NCBI GenBank assembly: GCA_023387655.1
Contig: JAEWHR010000072.1
Location: 13,290-77,289, forward strand
Source: Bacillota bacterium
Lineage (GTDB): Bacteria; Bacillota; Clostridia; Lachnospirales; Lachnospiraceae
Direction: 5' to 3'
Length of the DNA stretch: 64,000 nt
Part shown: piece by piece, positions 53,785 to 63,066 of the stretch
Numbering within the stretch: position 1 is the stretch's first letter
How the letters are laid out: each line of letters starts with the position of its first letter
The notes under the pieces: model-generated
What the model was told of the DNA's origin: nothing
The model's database searches: none
The model's input: the letters and a program-made list of their open reading frames with translations, nothing else
Position numbers and translations under genes: made by a program

Positions 53785-54711
53785 CTAGACACCTCCCTTG
53801 GACGTTAATTTCACTCTAGGGTCAATCAGACAAAGTAGGATATCTCCTAATAACACCCCTAATATACCTGTCGCTGCAAATAATATAACGATTGCTTGCA
53901 CCATGGTATTATCTTGTTTTTGAATCACCTGTACAAGCAATCCCCCCATTCCCGGTATACTATACAATGACTCAACATAGATTGATCCAATCATTGTATT
54001 TAAGATTGAATTTGGTAGATAATGAATCATGGGTACAATTGCATTCTTTAACATATGCTTCTTTAAGATTCGTTGTGAGGAAACACCTTTTATTTTAGCT
54101 AGAATAACATAACCTTTATTTTCTTCCTCTATGAGATATCTTCTAAGCCACGTTGTATAAAATGCTATATTTCCAAGAGACATAGAAACAATCGGTAGAA
54201 TCCATGTTGTCATATCATTTGCCTGATAGAGCATCTTTATATGAAGTTTTTCTGTTCCAAACGCCTGTATTAACAATAGGTAAACTGCGGAAGGAACCGC
54301 CTGTAAGATAACTAGAAAAAGCGTACCAAGTCGATCAACTAACTTTCCCTTATGGGAAGCCATCGCCAAGCTAAGGGGTATGGAAATAAATAATGACAAA
54401 CATAAGGAGCTTAATCCAAATATCATAGAGATCGGTATTTTTTGTCTTAGAATATCTGTTACTAAAACATTTGCCATATAGGTTCTAGAATAACCAAAGT
54501 CTCCTTGGAAGGCAGCTTTCACATAACGAATGAATTGCACCGGTATAGGATCACGCAACCCCATATTCTTAAGTCCTGCTTCAATCTGTTCTAACGTTAA
54601 TTTCTCATAATTCGGGAAATAGCCCTCAATTGGCATCAGTCGAAGAAGAGAAAAGACAATAAAAGCTATAAGGACTAAGGTTAACATTGAGCGGATGAAT
54701 CGGCGTAACAT
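53785..54711 (-). CDS. oppB: Oligopeptide ABC transporter permease
   Basis: A 308-aa permease with six helices, N-terminal MLRRFIRSMLTLVLIAFIVFSLLRLMP, the DPIPVQFIRYVKAAFQGDFGYSRTY segment and the EAA loop YVILAKIKGVSSQRILKKHMLKNAIVP. The ATG at 54711 lies some 20 bases from the nearest AAAGGAG, an unusually long gap; no other in-frame start fits better, so initiation may be weak or start at a non-standard codon. Confidence 0.92.
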   Translation of the reverse strand: MLRRFIRSMLTLVLIAFIVFSLLRLMPIEGYFPNYEKLTLEQIEAGLKNMGLRDPIPVQFIRYVKAAFQGDFGYSRTYMANVLVTDILRQKIPISMIFGLSSLCLSLFISIPLSLAMASHKGKLVDRLGTLFLVILQAVPSAVYLLLIQAFGTEKLHIKMLYQANDMTTWILPIVSMSLGNIAFYTTWLRRYLIEEENKGYVILAKIKGVSSQRILKKHMLKNAIVPMIHYLPNSILNTMIGSIYVESLYSIPGMGGLLVQVIQKQDNTMVQAIVILFAATGILGVLLGDILLCLIDPRVKLTSKGGV

Positions 54712-54758
54712 ATAATTTGCTATAGTTTCACTCCTTTCCTAACCTTACTTAACTTCCA

Positions 54759-54836
54759 ATGCTTTTATATATAGGAACATTCTTTAGACACCGAATCTCT
54801 CTTATGATTTTGGTGTATAGAAATATTCATTCAGAC
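54759..54836. repeat. Short duplication of the oppA 3' end
   Basis: CATTCTTTAGACACCGAATCTCTCTTATGATTTT (about 54778) repeats CATTCAGACCTAATCTCTCTTTTGATTTT (about 54829) with small indels, so the last codons of oppA are imperfectly duplicated downstream of it, in the oppA-oppB gap. Confidence 0.5.
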
Positions 54837-56684
54837 CTAATCTCTCTTTTGATTTTTCTCTTTCTCCCAAACTGCCTTATTAATATCCACTACTCGATTC
54901 GTAAGAATTACTTTATAATATTTCATGCCTTTATATCGAGAGGTGGAAACTCCAAAACTTGCATAGGAACTTTCATAAATATTTAGCTTTGTCATCTGAT
55001 AAGATACTGGTGAGATGCTAAATGGAATAACTAGCGCATGCTTAATCAAATAGGCTTCAGCATCTGCAAATGCCGTATATCTCTCATTTAAGTCTAATAC
55101 AATTTCTTTCGCTTCTGATAACAAATCATAATAGGTCTCAATCATGGGCATAATGGATAGGCTCTCACCTTTGGAAGGTAAAAAATGCGAGGCCTGATCG
55201 TTATCAAAAATCTCTGTAAAAGTCTGTGGGTCTGCATAATCTGCACCCCAATTAGACTTTAACATGGCATAATCTCCCCTCTCTCTAACCTGTGAAGTAA
55301 AATTCTGAGAAGGTCCCGCTTCAACAACAAATTTTACAAAGTCCTTCCCAAGAATACTTTCTATCTGCTGTGCTAAAACAATACACTCATTGGCCCAGTC
55401 TGTAGAATTAGCCCGATATCGTAGGAGGATTTTAACGGGGAAGGTACAGCCAGACTCTTTTAGCTCCCTCTTTGCCTTTTCTTTATAAATAATCGCCATA
55501 TCTTTCTTAAAACTATCTCTTTTTACTATCTCAACCAGTGCCGGAAACTCTGTATAATCCTTTCCTTCAAAGCTTACGAAACTAGGCGGAGTAATTGTAT
55601 TAAGCAAAAGCTCTTCTGGATGATCTGGTTCAGCTACCCGAAGTGCTTTCACTCGGTCCATAGCACACATAATAGCAAGTCGAAAATTTTCATTTTGAAC
55701 TGCCTTTTTCCAGTTATTTGGCTCATAACGTTTATCAAACTTTGGATTAAAATTAAAGATATAAAAAAAAGAATAGTCCGTTTTCTTTCTACCCCTAGTA
55801 ACCAGTTCCTTTTTATCTTCTTGCTTCATGAAAGTATCAAGCAAATCCGAATGTATCGCTGCATAATCAATTTCATCACGTAATGCAAGGGCAGGTGCTA
55901 AAGTTACTGCTTCTGAATTATAAGTTTCTTCAATCTTTTCTATGTAAACACGATCTGCATCCCAATTCGTTTCATTTTTTTGAAAAATTCGTTTTTCTTG
56001 CGGCTTAAATACTGAGAGTCTATAGGCTCCATTGTAATAGAGAGTATTGGGTCCTGTCGCTGCGCCAAATTGTTCTTTTCGTTCCTCTAACAAGGGGCCA
56101 TACGCTGGCATAAAACAGCCATAAGTTAAGTAGGAAAGAAAATAAGGGCAGGGCTGTTCTAATATGTAGACCAACGTATAGTTGCCATAAGCTTTTACTC
56201 CAACTCTTTGAAAGTCTCCTTGTCTTTCATAATAATCTTTTGCATTCTTAATTAAACCGAATAAAAGCTTTGCAGTCTCACTCTCATATTCTTTCGTTAA
56301 AACATATTGCATTGCGCTGACGAAATCCCTTGCAGTTACTTCCGCTATCTTCTCTCCTTTTTCATTCACCCAGTACTCCCCTTCTCTAAGCTCAAAAGTA
56401 ATTGAAAGGCCATCCTCACTTATCTTCCAGCTTGTCGCCAGAGAAGGAATTATATTACCAAAAGAATCATATTCCACTAAAGTATCAATGACATTAGCAC
56501 CAACCCGAATTTCATGAGAAGAAGAGGTAACAAGATAATTTAACGTTGAAACCTCGGAAGAGTACAGCAATCGATAAGTAGAATCCGCCGTATTATCATT
56601 TAATTTACTTGTCCCGGAGCAACCAGAAGAAAGCAGTAAACTAAAATATAGTAAAAGAAGAGCCATTCCTTTCCATACTTTCAT
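54837..56684 (-). CDS. oppA: Oligopeptide-binding lipoprotein
   Basis: A 615-aa extracellular substrate-binding lipoprotein. The signal ends in the lipobox LLSSGC. Family 5 binding-protein features include LVEYDSFGNIIPSLATSWKISEDGLSITFELREGEYWVNEKGE, YYNGAYRLSVFKPQEKRIFQKNETNWD and MLKSNWGADYADPQTFTEIF. It should bring peptides to OppBC. The ATG at 56684 has GGAGG five bases upstream; a frame nine codons longer is less likely. It is the first gene of a complete oppABCDF set. Confidence 0.93.
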   Translation of the reverse strand: MKVWKGMALLLLYFSLLLSSGCSGTSKLNDNTADSTYRLLYSSEVSTLNYLVTSSSHEIRVGANVIDTLVEYDSFGNIIPSLATSWKISEDGLSITFELREGEYWVNEKGEKIAEVTARDFVSAMQYVLTKEYESETAKLLFGLIKNAKDYYERQGDFQRVGVKAYGNYTLVYILEQPCPYFLSYLTYGCFMPAYGPLLEERKEQFGAATGPNTLYYNGAYRLSVFKPQEKRIFQKNETNWDADRVYIEKIEETYNSEAVTLAPALALRDEIDYAAIHSDLLDTFMKQEDKKELVTRGRKKTDYSFFYIFNFNPKFDKRYEPNNWKKAVQNENFRLAIMCAMDRVKALRVAEPDHPEELLLNTITPPSFVSFEGKDYTEFPALVEIVKRDSFKKDMAIIYKEKAKRELKESGCTFPVKILLRYRANSTDWANECIVLAQQIESILGKDFVKFVVEAGPSQNFTSQVRERGDYAMLKSNWGADYADPQTFTEIFDNDQASHFLPSKGESLSIMPMIETYYDLLSEAKEIVLDLNERYTAFADAEAYLIKHALVIPFSISPVSYQMTKLNIYESSYASFGVSTSRYKGMKYYKVILTNRVVDINKAVWEKEKNQKRD

Positions 56685-56757
56685 TACTGCCTCCAGTTTC
56701 CTACCTATCATCCTTAAAAGAATTCCTGTCTTATAACTTTATTTTTCAAAGACAAAA

Positions 56758-56786
56758 ATTATGAGTTTATTCTAAATAAATATCAA
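56758..56786 (-). promoter_or_regulatory. Predicted sigma-A promoter of the opp operon
   Basis: On the minus strand TTGATA (56781-56786), 17 bases, CATAAT (56758-56763), about 70 bases before the oppA start. Confidence 0.55.
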
Positions 56787-56859
56787 CTGAATCTTTATCT
56801 GATAAGTATAGTATCATTTCAATAGTTTTTAAGGTGACCTTAATAAAGGTTCCCTGAAA

Positions 56860-57270
56860 TCCGGGCGTTCTCTCTCTTTTATGCCGTTTCTTTTAATGGA
56901 TTGTTGTCCAAGCCATTCATTTTGAATTTTTGCATGCAGCTTATTGATGTCATATACAAAAATAAGAAAGAGAAATTCAGTTTTTACACCGGTTTTGCCA
57001 CGGGTAAGAAATCTTTTATATTTATAATCATTTTTTTAGGACTCAGAATGCTCCTTCTACCTGGATTGAACGGTTCATCCGCAGTTCGGTTCCTTTCGTA
57101 GAAATGACATTTTCATACGATATCTGCCGTCTGGTAACGAATACTTTTGAGACCTACATCTTTCGGTTTCCCTGGTTTTTTGTACATTTTTTTTGTGAGG
57201 ATATCCAGTGCAGCCTTCACATTCGGACTACAAGCTATTCTTTATATGACACTTACAGGATTTTTAAAGT
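56860..57270 (-). pseudogene. Decayed transposase, IS1182-like C-terminal part
   Basis: On the minus strand, pieces of a DDE transposase are readable in shifted frames: KKCTKNQGNRKM, then an in-frame stop, VSKVFVTRRQISYENVISTKG, ELRMNRSIQVEGAF, a stop and a one-base frameshift, YKYKRFLTRGKTGVKTEF and NKLHAKIQNEWLGQQ. The order and wording match the C-terminal region of IS1182-type transposases. An earlier ECEGCTGYPHKK Cys motif reads in another frame. At least two frameshifts and two stops make it non-functional. No terminal inverted repeats were found. Plus-strand frames here are antisense shadows. Confidence 0.8.
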
Positions 57271-57360
57271 TCGAGCCGTTATCTGCTCGTCAATTTATCG
57301 GAGCATTTGAAATAGCTGTTGTTTCTGATGTTTTGGTATGAGTTAGTTAAAGTATTTAAG

Positions 57361-57444
57361 AAACGTGGTTGCTGATGATGGGAACCAAAGGATGAATATA
57401 TACTGAGAAGAATTCTTCTACTTGGTTTTAATACAGTAAGCTAG
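57361..57444 (+). pseudogene. Decayed 3' fragment of a lipoprotein gene (copy of 60359-60475)
   Basis: The segment from GTGGTTGCTGATGATGG to ACAGTAAGCTAG is a diverged copy of the last 117 bases of the intact lipoprotein gene at 59552-60475, with about 36 bases deleted in the middle and scattered substitutions. It is the relic of a second copy, next to the transposase relic. The rest of 57271-57797 is AT-rich without a gene. Confidence 0.75.
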
Positions 57445-57797
57445 ATAAAATTTGTTATTTTATTATTAGGATATCTTTGATAAATTTATCTTAGATAGCC
57501 TATTTTGTTGATTTCTAATAATTGAAGATATGAAACAGGCACATGTCATGCTATGAAAGTAATACATATTTAAATTTACTTAATGTTATTCTTTTATACC
57601 ACAAAATCAACGGAATGTAATGTTTATAGTCCTATTATATTCATAACTAAATTGTGAATGTAAAAAAGCAATGTAAAGATGATATAATTCTGATTTAGAG
57701 AGTTACTTAATTCATTTAGTAGATATATGGATTTTATAGCGAAATTTAACAAAAACATTAAAACATTAAATTTAATTCATAAGAAAAATGGATAAAA

Positions 57798-57826
57798 TTG
57801 ACAATATTCATATATTGTGTTATTAT
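57798..57826 (+). promoter_or_regulatory. Predicted sigma-A promoter of the NlpC/lipoprotein pair
   Basis: TTGACA (57798-57803), 17 bases, TATTAT (57821-57826), about 55 bases before the start codon. Confidence 0.65.
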
Positions 57827-57880
57827 CAATTTGCGCGCATATGTAGAATAATAAATATTATATAAAAGAAAGGATTTGAT

Positions 57881-59506
57881 ATGAAAAAATTTATTACTTT
57901 TATTTTTCTATTATCACTATTAAGTACATTTATAGTAAATCCAACTAAAGTAATAGCTGTTGATTCAATAACATTAGATGTTGTAATTGATAATACATCA
58001 AACTCTGAACTTATTAAATCATTTTTAATTACAGAAGACTTCGGTTCAAGTTCACTGAAGTATGAAATAAACGAGGCAGGTAACTATGGTCCCGAATCAT
58101 TTTGGATTGACAATGACGGTAGTATCTTCGTTTTGGATACTCTAAATACACGTATAGTTAGTTTTATTAACGGTGACATAAAACATATACAATTAAATGA
58201 GAGTATTTATCCTACTGACATTATTCATAATGATAATTATTTTTATATTTTAGATACTTTTTCTGATAATAAATTATTAGTTTATGATGATAATGGACTG
58301 TACTTAGCATCTTTAGATCTATCGCAATTCGATATGCATCCACGTAATCTTTCTAAAAGTAATAATAACATAATAGTTAAAAGTAGTGAACAGAACATGG
58401 ATGTACAGGTAATATATAGGAATAATGAACTTAATTTTATAGAGAATGCTAACACTAATGTTTTAAATAAAACAAAATTAAATAATGTTGATTTTTCCCA
58501 ACAAATTGATAACGATAATAACGAATTAACATATGCATTAAACACTAAGCTTGTTCCTAATTGTTCAATTATTGCAGGTGAGCTAGTTGTTTCTTGTACT
58601 AACAAGTCACAAAATGAACTAGGTAACTATATTATACCTACAGATGAATTTAGCTATATCCCAGAAAATTTTATTAGAATTGTAAACAATAAAATCTATC
58701 TTATGGTACCAACTTCAAATGCAATTGAAATACGGGTAGTTAGTTTAGGAAAGCTAAATAAATCAAATATGAATGAAATCAGTAAAAATGCTTTGCAATT
58801 ACAGGAAGCATATAGTAGTTCAAATGATAGAAGAGTATTAGAACGTGCATCTGTTATATCATTAACACGTTCAGAAGTACTTGATCGTGCTAATAGAATG
58901 GCAACCTATACATGGACTTTAACTTCAAAAAATATAAATATAAATTCTGTACCCTCTGCATCACAAAAAGATGTTATTTTACCTTACTACATAAGACAAC
59001 TTATAAGTGCAGGTAAATTAGATAATGGTGGTTCAGTATCGATGTCAGGTATACCATATTGTTGGGGCGGATTTATGTCACAGTATAGCAAGACAAGTAG
59101 TTATTCTTTCGATGATGCTATTAGTAAAGGGTATTATGCAGGTAATGTATCTGGCTCATCTTCTGGTTATGTAAGTGGCACTGCAGGCCTTGATTGTTCA
59201 GGTTTTGTTTCGGCAGCATATGGTTTATCTAGTAAGAAAGGAACAAGTAACTCTCAAGGTAAGCAGGATGGTCTAGTATCTTTTGGATCTGCAATAAGTA
59301 ATATTAATTCATTAGGTCAAATGGATTTCTTAGTTAAGGATGGACACACGTTACTATTCTATCAATGGATGAATCAATCAACTGGGGATATGCTTATAAT
59401 TGAGGCTAATTCGACAAATGAAACAGGAAAAACGATTGTTCGCATTGTGAATATTAACGATTACATTAAAGCTTCAAGTCCGTGGCAGATGCGAACACCA
59501 TGGTAA
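57881..59506 (+). CDS. Secreted protein with propeller-like N-terminus and NlpC/P60-type domain
   Basis: A 541-aa exported protein: signal peptide about 1-26 (KKFITFIFLLSLLSTFIVNPTKVIA). About 45-290 has repeats of propeller type (FWIDNDGSIFVLDTLNTRIVSF, YFYILDTFSDNKLLVYDDNGLYLASL). The C-terminal ~170 residues look like an NlpC/P60 Cys peptidase: YCWGG, catalytic Cys in GLDCSGFVSAAYG, a His in VKDGHTLLFYQW and polar residue in IIEANSTN. It probably acts on wall peptide. Asn-rich, AT-rich composition differs from the neighbours, suggesting transfer. ATG follows AAAGGATTTGAT. It precedes the lipoprotein gene by 45 bases. Confidence 0.8.
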   Translation: MKKFITFIFLLSLLSTFIVNPTKVIAVDSITLDVVIDNTSNSELIKSFLITEDFGSSSLKYEINEAGNYGPESFWIDNDGSIFVLDTLNTRIVSFINGDIKHIQLNESIYPTDIIHNDNYFYILDTFSDNKLLVYDDNGLYLASLDLSQFDMHPRNLSKSNNNIIVKSSEQNMDVQVIYRNNELNFIENANTNVLNKTKLNNVDFSQQIDNDNNELTYALNTKLVPNCSIIAGELVVSCTNKSQNELGNYIIPTDEFSYIPENFIRIVNNKIYLMVPTSNAIEIRVVSLGKLNKSNMNEISKNALQLQEAYSSSNDRRVLERASVISLTRSEVLDRANRMATYTWTLTSKNININSVPSASQKDVILPYYIRQLISAGKLDNGGSVSMSGIPYCWGGFMSQYSKTSSYSFDDAISKGYYAGNVSGSSSGYVSGTAGLDCSGFVSAAYGLSSKKGTSNSQGKQDGLVSFGSAISNINSLGQMDFLVKDGHTLLFYQWMNQSTGDMLIIEANSTNETGKTIVRIVNINDYIKASSPWQMRTPW

Positions 59507-59551
59507 TTTATATTAGGAATACTGTCTTTTAATATGAAAGGAGAGTTAATT

Positions 59552-60475
59552 GTGATTAAGAAATCAAGAAAAATATTACTACTTTGTTTACTACTTATAC
59601 TTATCTGCTCGTCCTGTAAAAAGGCAGTAATTGACACTAAGAATAGCGATATCACATATCCAACTAATCAATCAACACCTACAGCAATTCAAGAGCAATT
59701 ATCACCCACTCCTACATCCGTGCCTTCAGAACAGTTGGAACTACAAGATGTTCAATATGATGAAGTATCCTTCCAGGATATGTATACTATAAATTATTCA
59801 GAGAATAAAGGTATTGCTATTGATTTAAATGGTGATTCTCAGAAAGAGCTTATTTTTGTGGATAAGATTGGCGTTTATATTAATGGAACTCTCTATCAAG
59901 ATGTTATTGGGCATACTAATTATCTGTATGAAGGTTATAAAACTTGGTGGTTACTTGATATTGATAAAGACGATCAACTATTCGAATTACTTTTTATCAA
60001 TGTACTTGGTGAATTTGTTGTTTATCATTTTACAGACTCCTTTCAATTGGTTGGGAATTTTAATAATTATCATACGGACAAAGATATTCGTTATGCTTCT
60101 TTTTCTGAGAATAAAAATATTTCATTTGAGTATATGGCTAACGTTTTAGAAAGAACTTTGCAAGAGCTTACCTTCTGTCTAGATGCTGATGGGAAACTTA
60201 CAGTTGTTCCAGGAAATTATGAAATAAATTATGATTGTACATTACAATTATTAAAAGAAATAGTTCTTTTCTCAGAAAAAGATTTGAAAAGTGATTTTTG
60301 TACTGTAAACCCGCAAATGTTAACACTTAAAAAGACAGATGGGTGTAATTGGACTTATGTGGTTGCTGATGATGGTTCCAAAGGATGGATATACACTGAG
60401 AAGAATTCCTCTAATTTGAATGGTGATGAGAAATATATAGGGGATTATTTTTCTGGTTTTAATACAGCGGGCTAG
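59552..60475 (+). CDS. Putative lipoprotein, partner of the NlpC/P60 protein
   Basis: I do not recognise the family. From GTG at 59552 (AAGGAG upstream) it is 307 aa: a lipoprotein-like signal (LLLCLLLILICSSCKK), a Thr/Pro/Ser linker, then a region with FG-GAP-like wording (IAIDLNGDSQKELIFVDKIGVYING, LLDIDKDDQLFELLFIN), ending in a short SH3-like stretch WTYVVADDGSKGWIYTEKN. An ATG 18 bases earlier has no ribosome site. It is probably co-transcribed with the NlpC/P60 gene, and its 3' end is duplicated as a relic at 57361. Confidence 0.72.
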   Translation: MIKKSRKILLLCLLLILICSSCKKAVIDTKNSDITYPTNQSTPTAIQEQLSPTPTSVPSEQLELQDVQYDEVSFQDMYTINYSENKGIAIDLNGDSQKELIFVDKIGVYINGTLYQDVIGHTNYLYEGYKTWWLLDIDKDDQLFELLFINVLGEFVVYHFTDSFQLVGNFNNYHTDKDIRYASFSENKNISFEYMANVLERTLQELTFCLDADGKLTVVPGNYEINYDCTLQLLKEIVLFSEKDLKSDFCTVNPQMLTLKKTDGCNWTYVVADDGSKGWIYTEKNSSNLNGDEKYIGDYFSGFNTAG

Positions 60476-60989
60476 TTGCAATATGAAAAATTAACTAACA
60501 TATATTATAATGCTATCTTTGCAAAATTAGTAAAGATAGCATTATTCATGACAAGAAAAAGTTACCTAAGCGTGCATTCACACTTTGTCAAACCGATTTA
60601 TTTAAATCCATCAGCTTATGATCGATCCATATTAAAGCATCTTCTCTATCCACATTATTTAATAGAGTAACATTGCTCTTAAATTACAATCAAATAATTA
60701 GAACCCAAAATTAAAATAAACGATATAAGTATATCTGTGGTAGATTGCTTGACAATCTTCAAATTTTAAACAATAACGATATCTATCTGGAATCCCATTT
60801 TCAAAATATATTATATAATCAAATTCCCCATTGTCTGCTTTATCGCAGATGACATTGTCTGAATACTGATGAAAATGTGAAACTCTGGATGTAGTCTATG
60901 TTGATTGTCTAAACTAGTTCCTTTACAAGCTTTTTGAAATCATTAAAAAGTAAAATAACCATTTCTCATCTCATTTTTTCAACATTTCT
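60476..60989. other. Intergenic region with possible gene relic
   Basis: No ORF with start and ribosome site is convincing. On the minus strand 60698-60895 is open for about 65 codons without ATG and reads as protein-like sequence (SHFHQYSDNVICDKADNGEF, GIPDRYRYCLKFEDCQAIYH). It could be a decayed gene end. The plus-strand frame 60476-60670 lacks support. Confidence 0.35.
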
Positions 60990-62879
60990 TTAATCTGATA
61001 TGTTTCGGTTTGCATAATCAACAAAGCTTATATTTAAATCAACATTTCCTTTAATACCCGAAATGCTTCCGGAATCGGAATACTGATACATCTGGAAATT
61101 ATACGGAAACGATAGGTTATTACCATAATAAGCAAACCATAGATCATATGCGGATAATTGCTCTAAGTCAATTCCCATTACCATCCATTTTGTATTCGCA
61201 TATATCATTGGATAGTATCCTGCCTTTTGTATCCTCTCACAAAAAGCTTTGGTGATATCCGTTCTAAGCTGCCTTGATAAATTATTCGCTCTTGCAGCAT
61301 AGGTTGTAACATATTCAGTATCAAAGATAACCGGATAGGAAATCTTATACTCTTTGATTTGTTCCAGTACAAAATCCGCTTCTTCCAAAGCTTCCTCAAT
61401 CGTTGTTGCTTGTGAGAAGAAGTAAACACCTACCGAAACTCCTGCTTTTATAGCACCTTCTATATTTTGAACGAAATAAGGATCAATCTCTAACGTCCCC
61501 TCATTAAAACCTCGAAAACCCAGACGAATGATAGCAAATTCTACTCCGGAATCCTTCACCTTCTTCCAATCAATATCCCCCTGATATTTCGACACATCAA
61601 TACCATGAATGGATTTCTTAATTCCTTGTTCGATGTATTCTAACTTACCATTCGATGGAACAAAATTCTCAGACTGATAGGCTAAACGCGGAATTTTATC
61701 GGATAATGGCACCAAATAACGCTTATTTTGATGTCCCCATATCGCTATTCTCTCCTCCAGTATCTTTGTACTTGGAATAATTAAACCACCTTTTTCACTA
61801 TCCTCTTGATCTGCAGTTACGTAAGCGCTATAGACCGTCTTTCCTAGAGAAATTGCACCATCCTGCAAAACAAGTTTTGCAGATAATTCCCCAAGATACT
61901 CTGTCTCAGATAGTGAAACTACTGTTTGAAAAGTAATCCCATCTTCTCCGATAATTAAATCGAAGTTTTTTTCAAAGTTTGGTAAAAACTCATCATAATA
62001 AACTGCATTAATATAAGCTTCTTTCGTTATGGCATAGGTATAGGATGCAGCACCTATCCCCATCGTCATTCTCATATCACCATCTTGATTTGTGGTACTA
62101 TGAAGTTCTTCATAATTTAGTGCAAATAAATCCTTTATCGCTTGCTCCATAGAAAATACAGGATACTCCCATAATGTATTCGCATCCATTACTCTTACTT
62201 CTGCTGGAATTCCATTCTCTTCCTGATCATAAGTGAAAAATACGAATTGCTTTGCTCCTTCTTCAAAGAACGAGCCATACTTCGGACATAAGCTTTTCAC
62301 ACTAGAAGCTAAATCATAATCCCAACTCATCTCCATCATCTTTGTCCCATTATCTATTAGAATACGGCGGCGTTCATCTAATTCCTCTTCTAGGAACTCA
62401 TTGCGGTAACATATCTTCACGGTTCCATCTGTAAATACTAGATATTCATAACCAAATAACCGTTCCGTTGTTACCTCAAATGGAGCGATTTGATTTTGTA
62501 GTTCAGGTGTAATTAGCTTTGCTAATTCCTCCACTTGCTTCACTGTTTTTACCGCCGGAACTATTTCCCCGCCTTGACTGTTTTCCTCTTGAAAGATAGA
62601 ACCGCCAGATGTCGGAACTTCAGCTTTGGTCCCTATTGTTAGATGAACTAGAAATGAAATTCCAAGAACAAGTAATAATATGCCTTCAAATAGTGCCAGC
62701 TTCTTAAAAGGAACTCTTCCACGTTTTTTATTCTTCTTTTGATCCATTGATTCTGTAGATAGGCTTCTTATCGGTTGATCATTTAGTTTTTTCTTTACCT
62801 CATCAAGCTCGGATAAGACAATCTCCAAATAAGCCTTCATATCCTGAAGCTCTGTGTTATCTCTTTCTTCATTATCCAT
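60990..62879 (-). CDS. Membrane-anchored GH25 lysozyme
   Basis: A 629-aa protein: cytoplasmic N-terminus with a short coiled coil (about 1-40), one TM helix near 60-84, a long extracellular region of about 330 residues of unknown type, and a C-terminal GH25 muramidase (about 415-625). The lysozyme motifs are HGIDVSKYQGDIDW (catalytic Asp), FAIIRLGFRG, YFFSQATT and PVIFDTEYV with the D-x-E pair, then QMYQYSDSGSISGIKGNVDLN. It should cut the glycan strands of peptidoglycan at the outer face. ATG is preceded by AGGAGAGCACA. Confidence 0.9.
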   Translation of the reverse strand: MDNEERDNTELQDMKAYLEIVLSELDEVKKKLNDQPIRSLSTESMDQKKNKKRGRVPFKKLALFEGILLLVLGISFLVHLTIGTKAEVPTSGGSIFQEENSQGGEIVPAVKTVKQVEELAKLITPELQNQIAPFEVTTERLFGYEYLVFTDGTVKICYRNEFLEEELDERRRILIDNGTKMMEMSWDYDLASSVKSLCPKYGSFFEEGAKQFVFFTYDQEENGIPAEVRVMDANTLWEYPVFSMEQAIKDLFALNYEELHSTTNQDGDMRMTMGIGAASYTYAITKEAYINAVYYDEFLPNFEKNFDLIIGEDGITFQTVVSLSETEYLGELSAKLVLQDGAISLGKTVYSAYVTADQEDSEKGGLIIPSTKILEERIAIWGHQNKRYLVPLSDKIPRLAYQSENFVPSNGKLEYIEQGIKKSIHGIDVSKYQGDIDWKKVKDSGVEFAIIRLGFRGFNEGTLEIDPYFVQNIEGAIKAGVSVGVYFFSQATTIEEALEEADFVLEQIKEYKISYPVIFDTEYVTTYAARANNLSRQLRTDITKAFCERIQKAGYYPMIYANTKWMVMGIDLEQLSAYDLWFAYYGNNLSFPYNFQMYQYSDSGSISGIKGNVDLNISFVDYANRNISD

Positions 62880-62919
62880 TGTGCTCTCCTATTTGCTATT
62901 GTTTAAATGTTATTGATTA

Positions 62920-62936
62920 AAAGCGTAAAACGCTTT
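62920..62936 (-). terminator. Possible terminator of metF
   Basis: AAAGCGT and ACGCTTT form a 7-bp stem with a 3-base loop, followed on the minus strand by TTTTAAT; 131 bases after the metF stop. The right half also resembles a poor cre site. Confidence 0.4.
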
Positions 62937-63066
62937 CTATCTTTTCTAAAGTTCTTACGCTCACAAGATACACTCCATAAACCCCTATTCGCAATAGTCG
63001 CCATTTTCTTTATTTTCCGCAAAATTTCCACTTCTTCATCCTGCTCCTTATGCAAATTATCATTTC

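Noticed and set aside
56901..57341. Plus-strand frames of 64-68 codons, some membrane-like
   Set aside because: They are antisense to the readable transposase relic, whose protein similarity lies on the minus strand.
60476..60670. Plus-strand 64-codon frame after the lipoprotein gene
   Set aside because: No ribosome site and no recognisable sequence; the frame begins directly after the stop of the previous gene.
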